Shown here piece by piece: positions 46,661-60,398 of a stretch of DNA of 64,000 nucleotides. Under the pieces are notes generated by a model. That model saw nothing but the letters and a program-made list of their open reading frames with translations, had not been told where the DNA came from and searched no databases. This DNA comes from Carnegiea gigantea (lineage: Eukaryota > Streptophyta > Magnoliopsida > Caryophyllales > Cactaceae). Position 1 is the first letter of the stretch. Each line of letters opens with the position of its first letter. Made by a program: the position numbers and the translations under genes. Where the stretch lies: the NCBI GenBank assembly GCA_029747015.1, contig JAKOGI010000416.1:110001-174000 (forward strand), in the 5' to 3' direction.

Positions 46661-47181
46661 TTTTAGGGAAAGGGATTCAAATCAACTTTGTGGTACCAGA
46701 TATGTCAACGAGTCGTGAACGACATCACTTTCCGTAAGACTTATTTGCTGTATACCACAAATAGTCTTCGGGATAAAACACTGATAGACAAGTGTATATG
46801 TTCATGTTTTCTCGAGTTTGAACCATGGGAAAGTGATTCATAAGAATGTGTTTTTGCACACCTTATTCCCATCTTGTTATCATATCCTATATATGTTTGT
46901 CTGTCTCCTTATTCATGACTTTTATACCATGCCAAAAGGCACCACAAAGGATATGATAGGCCAAAAAGGCACCATGCCAAAAGGCACCATGCCAAAAGGC
47001 ATCATAAAGGATAGGATAGGATAAGAAGGGTTAAACTTGAAGAGGTACCTTACTTATTCACCTTTTCACGAAATGGATTGGATAAGGCGGGCAAACTTGA
47101 AGAGGCACCATGCTTATCCACCTTTTCAGATAAGCACTAGAAAATCTGCCACTTTTATTTTATTCTTAGAAAATTCCAATA
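46661..47181 (-). repeat. LTR, left
   Basis: Contains an internal minisatellite of GCACCATGCCAAAAG-type units at 46929-47010, with a copy number different from that of the right LTR. Confidence 0.88.
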
Positions 47182-49650
47182 ATCCCCCGCCTTTTCTAAG
47201 ATATAGCACAAACTCTCGCCATTCCAGCAAATACACAATCACAACTGAGAACACAAAGAGATTTATGCATCATGAAAGTATCTTACGATTTGAACTTTCA
47301 CTTAGTGGACATAATTTCAATTAGTCTGAATGTAATAGTAGACAAGTCTTTGAATTATACATCCTTTTTGACTAATTGGATATATCTCACACATAAACCT
47401 CAAAATACACTTAGAATTTTGACACAATTTAGAGCCATGTGTCCATATCCTTAGTGAGTGTACCAAGCCATGCCCCATTTGGCTCTCGAAGCGGCCACAC
47501 TTCACACTCACATAGGTAGACTCTTTATACTCTTTCAAGCACATGTCCCCGTATATTATGGCATACCAACTTTACCGTTGAAGAGTCTATTAAGAGCTTT
47601 CGCTCACCCTTTTCCTTACATATGGGTAATTTCAAGCACTTAAACTTTGGGATGGAAGATAAATATAGTAGTGCCTGCAACCATCCATATGATAAGCTCG
47701 ACCGCATTGAACTCAAGACTTGACATCTCACCAAGTGTGAGTTGGGTGCCTATCATTGGTGATTAGATAACGGGCACTTACCCATCCCCATTACTAAGGT
47801 CACTAGATAAAAAATATATCATTCCATGACCTTAAATATATGATAGTCATATTCAAATCAATTCGAACTAGTCAATGCTTATACAACATTCAAGGTTAAT
47901 AGATATATACATATCATTTCATGACCTTGAATATATCATGATCATTATCAGATCTATCTAGACTAGTTAGTACTGTAGAACATTTTGAATTCTTAAGAAA
48001 TTATACCCCCACCATTAATACAATTAAACCATCATATTATAAGCCGTAAAATCACACTAAATAGCATATACACTTTTAAAATGGATCCATATAAATTTGA
48101 AATTTAATACGACGTCCCTTTTTAAATCTCAATATTTGGGCCCACAAGATTTACAAAGTTGCTAATATTCATAACCATAAATTCTTATGAATTATTCATA
48201 TGGTTATAATTTAATCCACAAAAATAATACTCATAAAACCAAAAAATTACCTCGATTTTCATGGAAATTATCTTTCCAACTTATGCATACTTACAAAACC
48301 AAATATTTTGGTTTTCATGGAAATTATATTCAATTTTCAACTTATATATGATAAAAATATCATACCTATAACCATAATTTAATCCAATAAATTTGGATTC
48401 TTTACATGGTTACACTTACAAATCAAAAATTTGACTTTTCATGGAAATCATATTCCCACACATATAATTTTATAATCATGCACATATCCACACTGCACCT
48501 TTTAAATTGAGAATTTTCCTCCATAATCTATGCCTACCTCATAGATTATCTTACAAACTTACATATGATTAAATTATCATATTAACTTTGGCATACACCA
48601 TATAATCATGGTATCTAAAACACATATATATCCATGTACATTTTTTTATAACCAACAAATACCAAATCACACTTTTAAGTTTTAGCCATAACTTTGTGTG
48701 ACTTAATTTACAAAGGCAAACTTTAAACCCAAGCTGAGGATAAAATAACATGCCTTAAATCAATTTGAAACATCACATAATAAGTGGCCACAAACACCCA
48801 CATTGCCATCTTAAATAAACAATTCCTAATAAGCATCAATCTTACATAACAAAATACTCACTTTGATACTTATGTTTAATTTATAATCGGCATGATCAAA
48901 ATGACATTTCATCATACCATCACAAAATGTGATTCAAACTGAAATTATTCATCCAAGCATTAGTCTATTACACCTTATAATTCATCTTAATAACTTATAC
49001 ATGATCAAACAACCAAATTGATACTCACAATTTTGGACATGATCAAATCCGTGTATAAGACATTTAACGAAAAGATATTACAAATTTTGACGGCCAACTT
49101 TCAACTTTCGTTTGGCCTTTTAAGACCATGGATATGAATGCATGAGATCAACATTCTAAACATAATCAATCTTAACAATGGTAAGGGCATCAAAACTTTA
49201 GACACACTACATGACAAAATATTGATCAACATTCATGTAGAAGTCTAACTAAGCGAAGGTGGCATATAACGGCATGCATGCATGTGCTATCCTCTTTGCA
49301 AAATGCATTACAAAACATATTTGTTCAAATTTCTCATAATGTTCCATGATAATATCTTACAAACTTAAATGCATGCCATTGTAAAAATTTTACAGAAATA
49401 CCATTAAACAACTGCATGCATATAAATGAATACTGCTACCCATAAATTATAAGAAAAGTACTTATCTTAACTTCCACCATATGGACAACTTCAGATACAG
49501 GCATGGCCTTTGCATTCCTACCCATAAATACTCGATCATCCGAGATGGAGACTATGATCTTTTCTAAATTCAACACTTACAAACTTATCCCACTTCTGAA
49601 AAGTTGGATGTCATCTCACGAATCGTTGCCACCAAAATAAGTCTTACGAT

Positions 49651-50171
49651 TGTTGGGGAAAGGGATTCAGATCAACTTTGTGGTACCGGATATACCAACG
49701 AGTCGTGAACGACATCACTTTCCGTAAGACTTATTTGCTGTGTACCACAAATAGTCTTCGGGATAAAACGCTGATAGACAAGTGTATATTTTCATGTTTT
49801 CTCGAGTTCAAACTATGGGAAAGTGATTCATAAGAATGTGTTTTTGCACACCTTATTCCCATCTTGTTATCATATCCTATATATGTTTGTCTGTCTCCTT
49901 ATTCATGACTTTTATAACATGCCAAAGGGCACCATGCCAAAAGGCACCACAAAGGATATGATAGGCCAAAAAGGCACCATGCCAAAAGGCACCATAAAGG
50001 ATAGGATAGGATAAGGAGGGTTAAACTTGAAGAGGTACCTTACTTATTCACCTTTTCACGAAATGGATTGGATAAGGCGGGCAAATTTGAAGAGGCACCA
50101 TGCTTATCTACCTTTTCGGATAAGTACTAGAAAATCTACCACTTTTATTTTATTCTTGGAAAATTCCAATA
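49651..50171 (-). repeat. LTR, right
   Basis: Homologous to the left LTR and better preserved at its TGTTGGGG end. The minisatellite lies at 49919-50000. Confidence 0.88.
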
Positions 50172-50176
50172 CACAT

Positions 50177-51155
50177 AACTGCTGCCTTCAATGTGAAGTT
50201 CTGCTTGCTTGAAACATCATATGTTTGAATATGTTCTTCCCACAATTTCTTTAATTCCTCAATTATTAGTTATCAGTTGACATCAAGCTTCCTCTTAGGA
50301 CTCTATGAACTATGAATCAATAAAGCAAGAAACATATATTGCTTCTTCATATACAACCAAGTTGGTAAATTGTATGGAGTTGTAATTATTAGCCAACATG
50401 AATGCATCTGGCCGTAATTTCCAAAAGGGTTGAACCCACCAATGCATAAACCCAATTGAACATTATGAATTCACGCTTTACTATCACATGGATGAGCCAT
50501 GGAGCCACTTACACAAATGCTACCTCATTTTCTCTGACGTACTCTTAGTTATGTATAATCTTTGTGGCCTTGGACCTTTTGGAAAATATATTAGTACTTT
50601 CTTTGTAATGTCTTTACTCCTCAATATCTTCTTATCATTTCTGTTAGCTCCACTATACTGACATCATTCCAAATTAACTTTACATTTCTAACTCTCAAGT
50701 GAAGTTGCAAAGTAGCAAGCAAGTTCCTTGCGGAATAATAAGCGTCAGTCATTCTCATTATCAAGTGCTATACTTCTTTCATCAATAGCACTGTTTGAAA
50801 GATTAAACTCACATTTAATGTTTATTAGCCGTGATACCACCGATAATAAGGACAACTTATACCCTCATACAAATTTTCTTAGCCGCTTTTAAAATTTTAA
50901 AGAAATTTTTTTAGCTTCTTTATTTGGTTCCTCATCCATATTTTCCTCAATCCAATTTGATGTTTCAAGCCCAATTGCATTCATCAACATTTGCTGAATA
51001 GTTTCTACTTCCACACTCGATGACCCGCCAATATTAACCTCTAAATTGGGATAGGTCCCCCCATGGTTAACCCAATGAAAATAATTAGAGCGAAATCTGT
51101 GCTTATAAAATGTAATTTCACTGTGTCCCCAGCTAAGTAAGGCACATTTCAACAA
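50177..51155 (-). pseudogene. TNP2-like CACTA transposase, N-terminal third
   Basis: Minus strand: WVNHGG (near 51070), EEPNKEAKK (near 50920), a DUF4218-preceding region with PKGPRPQRLYI-like sequence (50570-50540), TPYNLPTWLYMKKQYMFLALLI (near 50380-50320, shown in part), EELKKLWEEHIQTYD and KQNFTLKAAV (ending at 50180). The next expected residues of the family (…YGMLSGWSTYGKLACP) appear just beyond the LTR element at 46640, which shows where the gene was split. Confidence 0.8.
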
Positions 51156-51420
51156 TTTTGCAACAACACCTCATTTTATTTTATTTCTTAAAACATTCCT
51201 CTTGTTTAGCAAATGCAATAGTTCATCTTCTGCCGGCCAAATGAACTCTCAGTTCAAGTGTTTTCTAATAAACCGTAACACATCCATTTTGTATTTGTCC
51301 GCATTACCACATTTACAATACTAAACCACATAAGCATGCTTATCATATAAAGTTAACCTATTAATTACACTTGCACGATATTTTATATTCAATGATACAA
51401 AGACTTAATTTTGTGATTAT

Positions 51421-54400
51421 GTAACACCCTTACCCCCTAGGGCTAGAGGCATTAGCGATTTTTAAATTATTGTCCCAAAATGGACAAATTTCGGCCTAAA
51501 AATCGACCATGTCTTAGGCTCAGAGCATTACATTAAGTACCTGTAATAAAGAAAACATAAAGGACAAATCTAACCAAGATCAACGGCTACACATTGGAGA
51601 CCGAACTCTATGGGTCACACACCTGGAGTACACAAACTAAGAATCAAATAAAATGGAAGAAGGAACTAAAAAGTACAACTCGATGGATCATACATCTAGA
51701 GCACTAGGGTTTACAACCCAAAACTATTCATTGTACCTCTTGAAGATGAGTACCCGAACTAGATGATTGGGTTACATGGCCATTGACAGCAATCACTAGA
51801 CAAAGTGCAAAGCATAGACCAATGTATTTAACTTACTTATGCTCAAGATTATGAATAAATCACATCACAAACTTATGAACAAACATATTCATATATATGA
51901 CTTCTTTTACAAAGCAAGTGAAAGGTCCCAACTCAGTTTAGATGACCCAATGACTTCTACCTATCTTTCAAGATTAGTTAGACTTGAGGAGAAGGGAAAA
52001 TAAAAGGGAGTGAACTACCACATGAGCAGTGGATATATTGCATCCCAAAAAGCCAAAATAATTGCATACAATACAATAAATAGCTGCCATACTGAATTTC
52101 TTTCCTTAATATTGGCATATTAAGCATACAAGACTAATCACACTCAATAGCTTCTCAGTGGCAGCTAAGAACGGGAAAGGTAGGCAATTTGGTTCTTAGG
52201 TTAACATTTAACAATAAAGAGATTCACTTGGGTTACCAACTTAAGCTCTTTTAGCAAAAAAGCGTACATAACAACTGAAAAGATATAAAAACTCTTACTT
52301 AAACCAAGTGGGACATTGTAAACTCATTTCACATGAAGAAGGCCATTTCTGATTTAATAAGAGTCATTTTAAAGAGTACTTGCACCTTTTTCAAACCTTG
52401 CACTGACATAACTCTTAAGTAAGCGATTTCCAGCACATAATAGGTAAGAAAATCACTTTTAGGGCATTAGATTCATAAGTTAGTGCTTCATTAAGTGATT
52501 AGTATAACTTACGACTTTCTGTATCTCTAGGGCCTCCCAAAGTCAACGGACTCCTACCCTTATCAAGTCAGTCACCTTTAGGATTCTCGCTCAATTTGGG
52601 ATTATCGCTCAATTCGTTATCCTCATATCTACTCTCAAGACCGAGTCCTTTACAATTGGCACTATCACCCTAGACCAAAACATCTCAAATGCGATTCATT
52701 TTGAAACAAACACGGAATTGAATTTCTAAAAATAAAATGGCACCATCAAGGTTTAATCATAAGAAGAAGATAAGGATATTGATTGTAATGCAGATACATT
52801 GCCTCTTGAAATCACACATTCAAGCAATTAACTCTTAAATATTCAGCGAAAAAAGGGTTTCAAAATCTTACTTTCAAGAATTAGCGCTACTCAGATCTTT
52901 CTTGAAATTACATGCTGTAATTCTTAAAATCCTTGTTGCAAGGCTTTCAAAACTTCGCCTTGAGAATTAAGTGCCCTTCTTAATTTTTAATTTGGCTCAA
53001 AACATTTCTAGTGGAATTTCTCTTCTAAACATGCATAAACCACTTGGATGTTTCAAACTATCCTGATAACTAAAATTTTAATTACAGATGGAATTAATAA
53101 TACCCATTGTAAATTAGATTTACAGGCAAATGCAAACGTGTGTTTCAGTGGCCTAACTCTTAAACTGTACCTCAAGAAGGACTTTTGAACATTCATTTCA
53201 GGGACATAACACAACTAAAATCACATCTGAACTTGGATTGGCTTCATTGACTCATAAAGTGATCTTTTAACCAAAAAAGGACCTTTCTTAAACCATTTCC
53301 AACTTTGTTCAAATGCACTCTCATATAGGTACAAAAGGACTAGAACTAAGGTTACTAAACGAGCCCAAAACATACCCAGTGACCTTGCCCGCAAGCACAC
53401 AGGCGTAATAGTTTAGAAAATATATCGTTCACGCAGAGACCAAATGTAACATATTCAGTTTTCTCCTATAAAAGTGCTAAGCAATCAAATTTCAATCAGG
53501 TTCAAACAACACTATATTCTGATTGAAAAATTCAATCAATTTAAGACATCTAGGGATTTGTTTCACCTAGTAAAGATGTAGGAAAATGGAATATAACATA
53601 CAATTATTAATTATCAGATAAAGGGATAGCTTAAGAAATATGATCTAATAAAAGTGCAGGACTATAAGCATAGAAGGTCACTTCTCTTGCACGAAAGTTG
53701 TTTAAAGGAGGTGGTGAGGTTATATCAGCATAAAGTTCTTATATCCAATGATGCATTTATCGTGTGACTACTAATTTAGCCACATGAAGAGTCTATTTCA
53801 GACAAGGGTCATCATTGAAGAGGCATCTGGTTCCTGTGGATTACTAAATGCAAGCTAGCAAGTAGCATATGAGTTGGTACAGTGGTTATTTAGAGCTTCC
53901 AGGCTGATGCCTCCTAGTATTCTTATGAATTCAATCAACAAGCAGGAGATTTTCAGCCAAAACACACAGTTAAAAGTAAAAGCAGACTAGGTACTCACAA
54001 CCGCCTAGCTAATAAAGAGATCCACCCCAGAGTCTACGTGTAGGACTAATTATGCTCTAGATCATAGAAATATGGAAGTAAAGTAACATACTCATGGTCA
54101 TGACTCTAGGTCTATTACATCCCTATTACAGTGCCATATAATGCTATTCAACCAAGCCACACCATATCATACACTTCAATCACATTATCAATCACATTTT
54201 GCATTTCAAGGATCAAGTAATACAGTAAAGCCTCAAATACAACACAAGCATGCCTAGTACATCATTATGTCACATGAAGTACATAAGTAAGCACATATTC
54301 ATACATGTGTGGATTTCTAAGTTCGCGAAATACCACACAAAATGATAACAAGACAACATGACAACTAGATGGCACAAATGATAGTAAGAAGGCCAATTAT

Positions 54401-56320
54401 CAAAAGCATAACACTAAAGTTTCCCCATGAAGCTTATCACACAAGGTATGGTACAAGACAACTTATCAGGTCATGCCATGGCACTCAAATTAGTCATGGT
54501 AATAGTCACTTTACGTGACTCACACATCAAGTTTAGAGCATAGAATTCTAATATGACCTTGTATGTACTGGCATGACTTTCTCCTTAAATAAGGCATATG
54601 CAAAGGTCAACATGTGTGAATGCAACTCTCAAAGTCACTACAACATGCATTAAATACATGCGTCTACAATAACTCAAACTACAGCATGAGGTGATAGATT
54701 TTATTGAGCACAAGTAGCGATCTGATGATCATATCGTGCAACAAACCACAGGGTCTAGATCATTTAGCTAATTTAGGCACACGCTAAACCAACTCAAGAT
54801 AAAGAAACACTAAGAAGTGCATTTTCAAAACAAGTCAATCATAAAACATGTCAATAACCGTTTTATAATGAGTCCAAGCAACTACTGAAGCTCTATGAGC
54901 TCAGCATTACACATATCGTCACATTGATACACAAAGGCACCTCGACTCACTCATTGTCAAGCAAGACTGTACCTAAACGACTGTCCACAACTGCAATCCC
55001 TAGGTTGCAATGGTCAAAGGATAAGTCTTGGATCTTTCCCAGAGCGATTAGAAGCTGGCGCGCATAAGCTAACAAGCATCTTGAGGTAAGGACAATGATA
55101 TTAATGGCCTTATGGATATGTCCGGATGTTCTATGGGACACGTATGTCCCGCAAGTGATCATAGGAACCTTAAGAACTCGCAATATAGAAGGGAAGTTAC
55201 AATTTATCTTAGAGAGTTCTAGCTTTTAAACTTTGCATTAATACTTAGGAAAGCACTAGTAATATATGGTAATTTCATCTAGTGGGTGACATACATGGTG
55301 TAACAATTCCAGAGTATGTTAGGTCCTTCCTCTTGTTTTCTTTCTAGTTACATTGGGGTTTGATATAACCAGGATGCTACCAATCCCGCAACAAGAATAA
55401 CGACCCATATGACAAATCATATGACATAATTGATTCAATAATAATGATAATTGCATTATGAAAAATAGGTAATACGTCATGTAAATAACAATGAGCCACC
55501 AACCACGCACAGAACACCAGTGCCAACATACAGGTAACAATGATGAGGGTATAGAATGATGGCGATAACACTTATGCAACAATCAGCAGGACTCCATCAC
55601 TATCACCCGAGCTTCCATGCATGCGTATGAAAATCTTACTTATATTCATTGAAACAAATCAGAATTCATGTAAGGGATGCACCATCTAGTAGAACTTTCA
55701 ACCATGGAAACAATATCTAATCACCTTCCTAGTAGCTCATCATTAACAAATCCATTACTGTACACATCTCAGCATGCACATACTCATAAGCGCCAGTCAG
55801 TCATGCATAAGAACATGTACTCATAAATCTAAACTCTGGCATTATCATAGAACGAATGCAAGTCCTTAGATGCAAAAGCAAAACTTAACTTACAAATTAG
55901 AAAGAATTTAACATTCTCAAAATCTTTTGAGTCTCGAAAATGGAAAATAATTTAACCACGTTTAGCCTCTTCTCTACCAATCTTTAAGTATGTCTACTCT
56001 CTTTATTATAGGGCCAGAGGAGCAATGCACTTAAGGGCAAAAATTAAGCCTAGACTTAACTATTTTCAATCTTTTGAGTTTAAAACTAAGCATACATTTA
56101 ACGATGTTGTCAAAGATGCATGCATTAAAATAGTTACAAATGGAGCTAAACTTTAGCTCATTCATGAAAGAACATGTCATTTAGCTCATATCTTAACACA
56201 TAGCACACTTTTTCAATCAATCAGTTTCCTCAATTCACACATAATCAACCACTCAATCAATCAATCAATCACATCAGCTAACACATCAGAAACACATTTA
56301 CACCCAAAGGTGCATCATAT
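51421..56320. repeat. Long non-coding stretch starting with an LTR-like TGTAACACCC
   Basis: The sequence from 51421 (TGTAACACCCTTACCCCCTAG) looks like the start of a Ty3/gypsy-type LTR. No second copy is present, and no gag-pol follows in the window. The rest is about 4.9 kb of AT-rich DNA without credible ORFs. It could be a long or solo LTR of a chromovirus. Only the start motif supports this. Confidence 0.3.
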
Positions 56321-56323
56321 GCT

Positions 56324-56500
56324 ACACTACAAAAAATAATGCATCCTCCCGCATTTGTATCACCACACTTAATTAAAGTGTGGGGAGAAAAATGATAAAA
56401 TTTGATAGTTTTCTCGATTCCACATTTAATAAGTGTGGGTAAATTATGAATCTATTCCTATACTTATTAAGTGTGGGGAATTAAAAAAAGCTTTTATAAT
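56324..56500 (+). mobile_element. CACTA-type terminus with subterminal repeats
   Basis: CACTACAAAAAATAATG at about 56324 is a typical En/Spm terminal inverted repeat. It is followed by several copies of AAGTGTGGGG/CCACACTT at 56370-56480. The opposite terminus was not found; it may lie beyond the LINE insertion or outside the window. Confidence 0.6.
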
Positions 56501-57032
56501 TACTTTTTATTATATTAATGAGGTAATTTGTACAAAATATTTCAATATTTATATCTAAATATATTAGCCAAGGGAATAAAACAAACAATCAAAAAAATGC
56601 ACAAATATCTAACAAAATAAAATTATCATTTGGAAGATTAAGCGGATACGTACTTTTCGCCCGCCTACCCCCTAAAAAAGCAAAAATAGCTCTCAGTGCG
56701 CAATCAATCCCTAGAATTTGAACTCCTTAATTCGTTCTTCATCTGGCCGGGTAGCGAATTCGATCTGGGCAACAAAAACTTTCCCAGAATTCGAACTCCT
56801 CAATTCCTTCATCTGGGTAGTAAATTCTGGGCAGCAAATTCTGGGGCAACATCGACTTCCCTAGAAGTCGAGCTCCTCAATTTTGTAATAGATGGGGTTT
56901 TCAACCTTAGGCTAACCATTTGAGTTAGTATTTTTATTAACTTATTTGATTGAGTTAGCTATATTAGACTAATTTTTATGTGATAATTGGGTGTAATAAA
57001 TTATATGAACAACGTTTATTAATTTTTCTTGA
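56500..57032. other. No gene seen; short degenerate repeats
   Basis: Around 56700-56885, segments resembling CCTAGAATTTGAACTCCT(C/T)AATTC recur three times at ~75-bp spacing. The open frame there is not recognised. Confidence 0.45.
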
Positions 57033-57052
57033 TTAATTATATAATTTGCAAA

Positions 57053-58122
57053 TAACATACACCAAGGTAACTCATCCTGAATCCCTTTAGTAAGCACATC
57101 CATCACTAAAGTGAACAGGAAAGGGCGTAAAGCGGACCCTTGATGCAGGCCCATACCAACGTAGAAGTCGTCGGTAGCCCCTCCTGGCATCCTAACCCTC
57201 GTCCTACCTTCCTCGTACATATCCTTAATAACTCGAATATACCTAGATAGTACTCTTTTCTGTTCTAAGCAACTCAAACTAGGTCGCGTGGAACTCTATC
57301 GTAGGCTTTTTCCAGGTCGATGAACACCAAATGAAGATCCACTTTTCTATCTCTGTACAATCTCATAAGCCTTCTAAGGAGGTAGATCGCCTCAGTGGTC
57401 GACCTGCGAGGTATAAAACCAAATTGGTTCTCTGAGATCGAGATATTCTTTCGCAACCTTCGCTCAATCACCCTCTCCCATAACTTCATTGTGTGACTGA
57501 GCAACTTTATGCCCCTATAATTGTTACAATCTTGAATATCCCCTTCATTCTTGTACAATGGGATGACTGTACTATACCGCCATTCACTAGGCATCCTAGA
57601 AGTCCTAGTGATGACATTAAAAAGCTCTGTTAACCACTCTAGTCCCTCCTCACCCAAGTACTTCCACACTTCCACCGATATCCGGTCTGGTCCTTCTGTC
57701 TTCCCATTGGGCATCCTCTTCAAGGCCTCCTTAATCTCGTCCCTGCTGATCGGTTCACCTCGGCGAAGGTCGAGACCCATCTCGCTCCTCCCACGACCCG
57801 TACTTCGAGGGTCTTCGCTCGCTTCCCCATTGAGCAGTCTGAAAAAGTACCTTTACCATCTACCCTTGATTTCCGCATCTCCCGACAGTACCTTACCATT
57901 CTCATCTTTGATACACCTCATGACACCCAAGTCTCTATTACTTCTTTCTCTCGCCCGAGCCGTTTTAAAGACTTCCTTCTCACCTTCCTTGGTCTCCAAC
58001 CTTCGATATAGCCTATCATAGGCCCCGCACTTAGCTACCGCAACGGCCTTCTTGGCTACCTTTTTGGCTACCTTGTATCTACCTCTATTGAACTCTATCT
58101 CTTCGTCCGTTCTACTGTTCAT
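57053..58122 (-). pseudogene. LINE reverse transcriptase, N-terminal half (inverted part)
   Basis: Contains RMPNGKTEGPDRISVEVWK (near 57690), PLYKNEGDIQDCNNYRGIKL (near 57540), SENQFGFIPRRSTTEAI (near 57425), motif A VFIDLEKAYDRVP (near 57300) and motif B GLHQGSALRPFLF (near 57120). It stops at WCML, exactly before the catalytic FADD motif. Frameshifts near 57850 and 57275. Confidence 0.9.
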
Positions 58123-59210
58123 AAAACAGCGTAAGCATCCTTTTTCTCCTTGACTTTCTCCTTAACCCCCTTGTTCCACCACCAGGCTCCCTTCATTATG
58201 TTACCACCTCTCTTACAAACCCCTAGGATTTCCTTAGCGAACTTTCGAATACAATCTGCCATTGCTTCCCACATCATATCTGAATCCTCCACTCGCCTCC
58301 AGGCTCCTTCTTCCGTGATCCTTGCTGATAATTTCATAGCATTCTCCTTTGTAAGATTCCACCATTTGACTCTAAGGTCCCTAACACCCCTCCTCTTCCA
58401 CTTTATACAATTGAACTCCACATCTAAAATAAGCAACCTATGCTGAGATCCTACAAACTCACTGGGAATCACCTTATAATCCCTACACGACCTCCGACTA
58501 TCCGCCCTAGTAAGGAAGTAGTCGATCTGGGTCTTAAAGGAACCACTCTTAAAGGTCACCAAGTGGTCCTTCTTCTTCTTAAAAAGAGAGTTAACCACCA
58601 ATAAACCATATGCAATGGCAAAGTCCAGGACAGCAACTCCCCCACTATTCCTCACGCTAAAACCAAAACCTCCGTGAGCCGACTCGTAATCGCCTGAGTC
58701 TCCCCCAATATGTCCATTAAAGTCTCTTCCTATGAAAAACTTTTCGCTCCGAGGTACATCCTGCACGAACATATCCAAATTCTCCCAGAATCGCTTCTTA
58801 ACCTCATCAGACAAACCTATCTGAGATGCACACACACTAACCACATTAAGGATCACTGAACCCACCACCACCTTAATGGCCATGATTCGATCACTCTTAC
58901 GGCTCACTTCAACAACAGAGTCCACTAACTCCTTGTCAACTAAAATGCCAACTCCATTCTTCGCCTTGTTAGACCCTGAATACTACAGCTTATACCCATC
59001 AACTACTCTAGCTTTTGCACCCACCCATTTAGTCTGCTGAACATAAGCTATGCTAATCCAACGTCTACGCAAAGACTTAACTAATTCTATGGACTTACCA
59101 GTAAGAGAACTGATATTCCAAGACGCTAAGCGCACCTTCCAAGCACCTGCTCCCCTCCTAACCCCATAACCCCCCGGAGGACTGGCTGATGCAATTACAT
59201 TGCTCGGCAC
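58119..59210 (-). pseudogene. LINE AP-endonuclease domain (inverted part)
   Basis: The frame reads WNISSLTGK, YVQQTKWVG, an in-frame stop (near 58985), then GVGILVDKEL, FFIGRDFNGHIG (near 58735, the phosphatase/endonuclease core), QIDYFLTR and SQHRLLILDVEF (near 58450). This is the apurinic-like endonuclease that nicks the target site. It is followed on the minus strand by the linker to RT. Confidence 0.88.
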
Positions 59211-60398
59211 TAGCTTAAGCTACCCCCACCTAGTTCCCAGCAACCCAAACAAAGAGAAGATAAAAAGATGACACCACCACCAATAATGATACTAGCAATA
59301 TGAATTGTAAAAACAATGCTACTAAAAGTTACTAGTGATAGTATCAAATGGGAACAAAAGAAATCAATACTAGAAAGGCAAGTAATACACTAGTGTCCTA
59401 CGCATCGACTCACCAATAACAGCCGCAAATAGATTACAAACAGAGGACCATCAAACTCCGGATGAGATTAGTCAGAATACAAAATAGACACCTCAAGCCA
59501 CTCACAAAATGTAATACAAGTTAATTCCACAGCACACAAGGAATGCACGGTTCAGGACCAATAAGAAGAACCGGAACTAAGTTAACCCACCCAGGCAAAA
59601 GAACCAAATTACCCCAGAGAAAAACCAAAGACAGAATTAAACAATTCCCAGCCGAAAACCAAAAGCAAATGCACTAAAATGCCAAATGAAACTAGGTCAA
59701 TGCCCAGAGGAATGCCGAACACAGGGCAAAAGCAAATTCCAAAGGCCAGACCGTTAACTAAACAACCAAACTGCCAAATGAAACCTCAACAGCACACGAA
59801 ACCAGGAGTCAAAAGCACCAAAATGCTAACAACTACTCCGTGAATTCCCAACAATCAAAAACACCGAACTACCCTCCCCTGCAGGACCGGGAATCAGCCA
59901 GGAATGCTCCCCAAAATGCCAAACAAATGCACCAAAATGGCAATCCAGATACCAATCTACCAAAATAACAAACGAAACCACAAAACAACCGAAAGCAAAA
60001 ACAAAACTACTCCCAGTTGCAGAATACTCACCAGAGTCAACTTAAATCAACCAAAGAACCAAAACCAGAATAACAGAGAGGGTGGAAAAGAGAGAGGGGA
60101 CAAGTTCAGTCACCACCGAATTGAAGCAGATTACTTACCAATCTAAGTAGTTGAAGGCTAAACTTGAAGGTGAGATTGACCGGAGGCTACCCAAGCAGCG
60201 TATGGATCTGGGACTAGAAGGTGAGACCTACCAATCTAAGGTAGAGAGCCACACGCCCGTCTAAGTCGTCGAAAAAAGACGACGAAGGCGGAGGTCGCCG
60301 TGGGACGCCACTGGAGGTTGCAAAGGAACGGTAAGTGACCGTTCTGATTTTGCAGAGAGAGTAATAAGTGACAAATATCCTTACTTATGCTGCTTTAA

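Larger units (their letters stand above)
46656..50176 (-). mobile_element. Non-autonomous LTR retrotransposon with target duplication CACAT
   Basis: LTRs at 46661-47181 and 49651-50171 are about 520 bp and clearly homologous (start TGTTGGGGAAA, mutated in the left LTR; end AAATTCCAATA). Both flanks are CACAT (46656-46660 and 50172-50176), a perfect 5-bp target duplication. The 2.47 kb interior shows no gag or pol. A purine-rich tract next to the left LTR on the minus strand (AAAAGGCGGGGGATT) suggests minus orientation. No standard primer-binding site was recognised. It sits inside the TNP2 gene, so it is younger than the CACTA element. Confidence 0.88.
43050..51160 (-). mobile_element. Degenerate CACTA (En/Spm) transposon, interrupted by an LTR retrotransposon
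   Basis: TNP2-like transposase remnants run on the minus strand from about 51155 to 44370 and are split at 46660/50172 by an LTR element. At 43070-43440, short repeats of the type CGACGGAT, CCGTCGC and TCGTCGCTAAA resemble CACTA subterminal repeats. Neither terminal CACTA motif was found, so the ends are not defined. Confidence 0.7.

Noticed and set aside
57551..58446. Plus-strand open frames of 156 and 98 codons
   Set aside because: They are antisense to the LINE endonuclease/RT, which carries recognisable motifs on the minus strand.
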